Shown: positions 61,139 to 64,000 of the stretch, piece after piece | How positions within the stretch are numbered: position 1 is the first letter of the stretch | Layout of the letters: each line of letters opens with the position of its first letter | Assembly (NCBI GenBank): GCA_021325095.1 | Contig: JAJPHV010000057.1 | Coordinates: 1-64,000, forward strand | DNA: 64,000 bases | DNA from: Chloroflexota bacterium | GTDB taxonomy: Bacteria; Chloroflexota; Anaerolineae; Aggregatilineales; UBA2796 | Direction of reading: 5' to 3' | Position numbers and translations under genes: made by a program | Notes under the pieces: model-generated | The model's input: only the letters and a program-made list of their open reading frames with translations | Databases searched by the model: none | What the model was told of the DNA's origin: nothing

Positions 61139-61615
61139 TCAGGCGTTGATGGCGCGGGTGGCTTCGCGCAGGTGTTCGCGGATCAATTGGACAATTTCGG
61201 CGTGGCAGCCGGTGGCAGTGTCCGGCGCAAGGATAATGTCGTGATGGAAAGTTCCGGCGGCGCGCTCTACCAGCCACAGATCGGCCCCATACCAGGGAAT
61301 GTCCGGGAAATCGTCGAGCTTGTCAAAACCCAGTTTGCGCAGTGCGGCGTTGAGTGCTGTGAAGCGTTCAGGCTCGATGACGTAATCCAGCACCAGCGAT
61401 TTGTCGTTGGCGCGCCGGTAGTAAACGGCCAGGCGGATCGGGCTGGCAGATTGCAGCTTGGTGAGCGTTGCTACCTGGTCAGGATGCCGTCCGTCGTGAT
61501 ACTGGATGGTCACGCGCAGACACTCGGCCACGCCCGGTTGCCGGACAGCAGCTTCCAGTTCCGGTATCGCCAACCGCACTGCGATGAACCGCAATGGCGC
61601 TGCCCGCCGCTGCAT
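61139..61615 (-). CDS. Hypothetical protein
   Basis: A 158-residue soluble protein of no family I recognise. ATG 61615 follows AAGGA. It has a mixed alpha/beta pattern (ECLRVTIQYHDGRHP, SPIRLAVYYRRAND, and a C-terminal helix HAEIVQLIREHLREATRAI). It lies 23 bases before the ppx gene and is likely part of the same transcript. No membrane segment or signal peptide. Confidence 0.7.
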   Translation of the reverse strand: MQRRAAPLRFIAVRLAIPELEAAVRQPGVAECLRVTIQYHDGRHPDQVATLTKLQSASPIRLAVYYRRANDKSLVLDYVIEPERFTALNAALRKLGFDKLDDFPDIPWYGADLWLVERAAGTFHHDIILAPDTATGCHAEIVQLIREHLREATRAINA

Positions 61616-61647
61616 TTCCTTCGACTCCTCATCGTCCGGTTACGGGT

Positions 61648-61672
61648 AAAAAAGGTTTTGGGGCGTCCCCAA
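61648..61672 (-). terminator. Intrinsic terminator after the DinB gene
   Basis: On the minus strand TTGGGG-ACG-CCCCAA followed by AACC and six Ts. It lies about 65 bases after the DinB stop. Confidence 0.65.
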
Positions 61673-61738
61673 TATTGAGCTGCCGAGTAGAAATATATTC
61701 CCGGCTTTCGACATGGATCATTCGCGCCTTCACCTGCC

Positions 61739-62305
61739 TCACCTCCCAGGTTTATCCTTCGCTCGCGCGACCCAGGCGAGGTTCGCATCCGGTATATGCT
61801 GCTGTCCGAGGAAGAGGCTCAGTTGGGCCGCATGTTCCTGGACGTGGCGCAGATTGTAGAGCTGCAACTCCAGAAAGCTGATGGGCTGCCCCGCTGACCA
61901 GGGGTACTCGACAGGCCGGCACATTTGCTCGTCCGACAGCCGGAGAAGCTGGATGTAGCATTTCTGGCGCGTGGACACGAGATAGGCGCGCAACTCCTCC
62001 TTGGTATAGGGCTGTTCGGGCAGTGCCTCTACCGAATCGAGTTCCCCCTGAGCAAAGGGAGCAGGGGGAGCAAATTCCTCCTCCGGAACGCCTGAGAGAT
62101 ACAGGTCGAGCCAGACAAGCGTATGAAAGGTGACATACCAGAACTCCCCGAACTGCGGCGGGGACTGCGGGGGTGCGCTCCAGAGACGCTCTTTCCACAG
62201 CGGCGTGGGGCAAGCCAGCAGGGCGTTTTCGAGCATATCGATGGCCGCGCCGAACTGCTGCCACAGGGCGGTGCGTAACGCCGTATCTATCGGTTGTTCA
62301 ACCAA
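61739..62305 (-). CDS. DinB-family protein (DUF664-type)
   Basis: A 188-residue four-helix protein of the DinB/YfiT superfamily, many of which are metal-dependent thiol transferases. The first metal His is in VTFHTLVWLDLYLSG and the others are in YNLRHVQEHAAQLSLFLGQ. TTG 62305 is chosen because AAGGAG lies eight bases upstream; a GTG at 62350 gives 15 more residues. The substrate is unknown. No other gene lies between 62306 and 62487. Confidence 0.8.
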   Translation of the reverse strand: MVEQPIDTALRTALWQQFGAAIDMLENALLACPTPLWKERLWSAPPQSPPQFGEFWYVTFHTLVWLDLYLSGVPEEEFAPPAPFAQGELDSVEALPEQPYTKEELRAYLVSTRQKCYIQLLRLSDEQMCRPVEYPWSAGQPISFLELQLYNLRHVQEHAAQLSLFLGQQHIPDANLAWVARAKDKPGR

Positions 62306-62487
62306 ACCATGTGCTCCTTGCTGCTTCTCTTCTCGCCATGCTACCGCCACCCCGAGTGGTCAATACCTGAATTTTGTCGCCTGCAACGGACAACGCTGAC
62401 AAGGTTCCGTTTCACGATTGCCAGCCGAACCGCATGGATGTCACGCCAGCTTTGTGGCAGCGGTTCGGTGTCATCCACAACTGCGCC

Positions 62488-63519
62488 TCACACTTCTAAC
62501 ACGATCTTTCCGAATACGTTGCCCGGTTCCATCATACGGTGGGCAGCGGCGGCCTGTTCCAGCGGGAACGTGGCAGCGATGGGCGGGGCCAGCTTGCCCT
62601 CAAAGACCAGGTTCATTACCGTCACAAAGTCGCTGTGTGGGGCCATCGTGCTGCCGATAATCGTGATGTGTTTGCTGAACAGGTAACGCAGATCGACCTC
62701 TGCCAGTGGGCCGCTGGTGTTGCCCACGACGAGGATACGCCCGCCTTTGGATACAGCGCGGATACTGCCGAAGAGCGTTTCCTTGCCGACGTTATCCACG
62801 ACCACGTCCACGCCGCGCTTATTGGTCAGCCGGAAAACGGCCTTCGACCAGTCCTCGACGCTGCGGTCGATGCCCTCGTCAGCGCCGAGCGCGATGGCTT
62901 GCGCCACCTTGTCGGCATTGCTGCCCACCACGTAGACTTTTGCGCCCGCGAATTTAGCAATCTGGATGCTGGCGGTGTTGACGCCGCCACCCGCCCCAAC
63001 AACCAGTACGCTTTCTCCGGGTCGCAAACCGCCTTTGGTGATTAGGCTGTGCCAGGCCGTACTGTAGACGAGCGCCGCCGCCGCTGCCGTCGTATAGGAA
63101 TGGTGATCGGGCAGTTTGAGCAGGTTGCGGGCCGAGACGACAATGTATTCGGCGTAAGTGCCCGACGTATCCTCGCCCAGAATCTTGAACTGGTTGCACA
63201 GGTTTTGACGCCCGCTGCGGCAGTATTCGCAGCGCCCGCAACTTACACTTGGATCGATGACAATCCGCTCCCCCACGGCCCAGCCTTCCACACCCGGCCC
63301 TAGCTTGTCGATGTCGCCTGCCGCATCCGCGCCGAGGATATGCGGCAGGGGCAGTTTGATACCCGGCCAGCCATTGCGTACCCACAGATCGAGCCGGTTG
63401 AGGGCCGCTGCCCGCACCCGGACGCGCACTTCGCCTGTCCCTGGCTCCGGGACCGGGTGATTCTTTACACATTTCAGGTTGTCAGCAGGCCCGTGTTGAT
63501 CCAGTAAAACAGCGCGCAT
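62488..63519 (-). CDS. Zinc-binding MDR alcohol dehydrogenase / quinone reductase-like
   Basis: A 343-residue NAD(P)-dependent oxidoreductase. ATG 63519 (MRAVLLDQHGPADNLK) gives the normal length; an in-frame ATG at 63531 is also possible. It has the structural-zinc Cys set CGRCEYCRSGRQNLC, the cofactor motif VLVVGAGGGVNTASIQIAKFAG and the C-terminal FGKIVLEV. The usual catalytic-zinc Cys is replaced (ALNRLDLWVRNG), as in quinone reductase-type members. A palindrome lies at 63643-63660. Confidence 0.9.
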   Translation of the reverse strand: MRAVLLDQHGPADNLKCVKNHPVPEPGTGEVRVRVRAAALNRLDLWVRNGWPGIKLPLPHILGADAAGDIDKLGPGVEGWAVGERIVIDPSVSCGRCEYCRSGRQNLCNQFKILGEDTSGTYAEYIVVSARNLLKLPDHHSYTTAAAAALVYSTAWHSLITKGGLRPGESVLVVGAGGGVNTASIQIAKFAGAKVYVVGSNADKVAQAIALGADEGIDRSVEDWSKAVFRLTNKRGVDVVVDNVGKETLFGSIRAVSKGGRILVVGNTSGPLAEVDLRYLFSKHITIIGSTMAPHSDFVTVMNLVFEGKLAPPIAATFPLEQAAAAHRMMEPGNVFGKIVLEV

Positions 63520-63642
63520 GTTTCCATCCATCCCAGGCGACGCGAAAGTGAAGCCAAGTGTAGCGACGGGGCTGCAAAACGTAAAGCAAAAACTCCTCGA
63601 AATCCCGCCTGGCGTGAAGAGCGAATTTCTGATCAGGGAAAT

Positions 63643-63660
63643 TATGCACATTTGTGCATA
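63643..63660. promoter_or_regulatory. Perfect palindrome upstream of the MDR dehydrogenase
   Basis: TATGCACA-TT-TGTGCATA, an 18-base inverted repeat 124 bases before the MDR start. It resembles a repressor operator. Bases 63661-64000 contain CATCG-rich low-complexity sequence and no gene that I can support. Confidence 0.45.
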
Positions 63661-64000
63661 GCACTTGTTACATTTTCGTGATATGGCCGTAATTGGAGCC
63701 GTAACGTTGGATGAGTATTCTATGAGTAATGTGGCCGGGGGGAATTATTCAAGTACATCGACCAACGCTCAACATCGGCCTACACATCGACGCCATCAAC
63801 GGACAACGCATTGCCCTCCCATCGGATTACACGCCAGCCCAGGCCACATTGAAATCGTCATAGCAGTATGATCGCATCGGTATCCGCCCATCATTGAACT
63901 ACCATCGGTCATCGGTCATCATCGAGCTTTCAACGTAGCCACACCGTCCAATCCCACTCCACTGGCACATCACTGGACTAAGGGCGGATCATACCGAACA

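Noticed and set aside
63665..63871. Plus-strand frame near the window end
   Set aside because: Low-complexity CATCG-rich sequence with improbable residue composition and no ribosome site.

Overview
The window is GC-rich, densely coding bacterial chromosome. It most resembles a Chloroflexota genome, probably Anaerolineae-like; this is inferred from gene content, and no rRNA or marker-tree evidence is present. Supporting features are a cytosolic group 3b-type NiFe hydrogenase with its cyclic-nucleotide-binding partner, secreted proteins with Pro/Thr/Ala-rich tails, a TIR/WD40 membrane protein, a MurF-type ligase fused to a membrane domain, Uma2 and DUF6062 proteins, and short GC-rich palindromic intergenic repeats. 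No rRNA, tRNA, CRISPR array or intact transposase gene was found.

Layout. 1-1.4 kb: the end of nuoN, its terminator and a broken P-type ATPase. 1.4-3.2 kb: a three-gene minus-strand operon of unknown function (DUF6062). 3.7-6.4 kb: an FAD oxidoreductase and an FGGY sugar kinase. 6.4-9.3 kb: a truncated DUF421 gene and two papain-fold-like proteins. 9.3-15.8 kb: cell-wall genes (ddl, a murF-like ligase, a murA-like gene with a degenerate active site) mixed with a GNAT acetyltransferase, Uma2, a solitary HicB and an alpha/beta hydrolase. 16.2-21.0 kb: a GT4 - GpgS - GH63 cluster, probably for glucosylglycerate-type compatible solutes. 21.07-21.42 kb: a transposase-less IS200/IS605-like remnant. 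21.7-26.3 kb: a membrane TIR-WD40 protein convergent with an emfourin/protealysin-like inhibitor and peptidase pair. 26.6-33.0 kb: a secreted FecR-like protein, then the hydrogenase operon and its maturation protease. 33.2-34.4 kb: a LarA-family gene. 34.8-41.9 kb: an APC permease, a PP2C phosphatase, uvrB, an M29 aminopeptidase and a dGTPase. 41.9-53.8 kb: a long minus-strand run containing ftsW-murG-(cvpA-like x2)-murC. 53.9-56.5 kb: asd-hisD behind a candidate attenuator. 56.6-63.5 kb: methylmalonyl-CoA mutase, a methyltransferase, CYTH, Ppx/GppA, DinB and an MDR dehydrogenase.

The most notable observations are: (1) a probable ribosome-mediated attenuator before asd, with a promoter, a Thr-rich leader peptide (ATTWTTTPI), an intrinsic terminator and a mutually exclusive antiterminator pairing; (2) a predicted membrane-spanning TIR protein whose 14 WD40 repeats would lie outside the cell; (3) a family of about 100-bp palindromic repeats whose GGTGAGG ends lie just upstream of several start codons and may serve as Shine-Dalgarno sequences; (4) a GpgS synthase with two N-terminal UspA-like domains; (5) a MurA homologue lacking the catalytic Cys and Lys; (6) a Gram-positive-type SOS box at uvrB.

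Gene starts were chosen by ribosome-binding sites and family alignment from memory. No database search was run.
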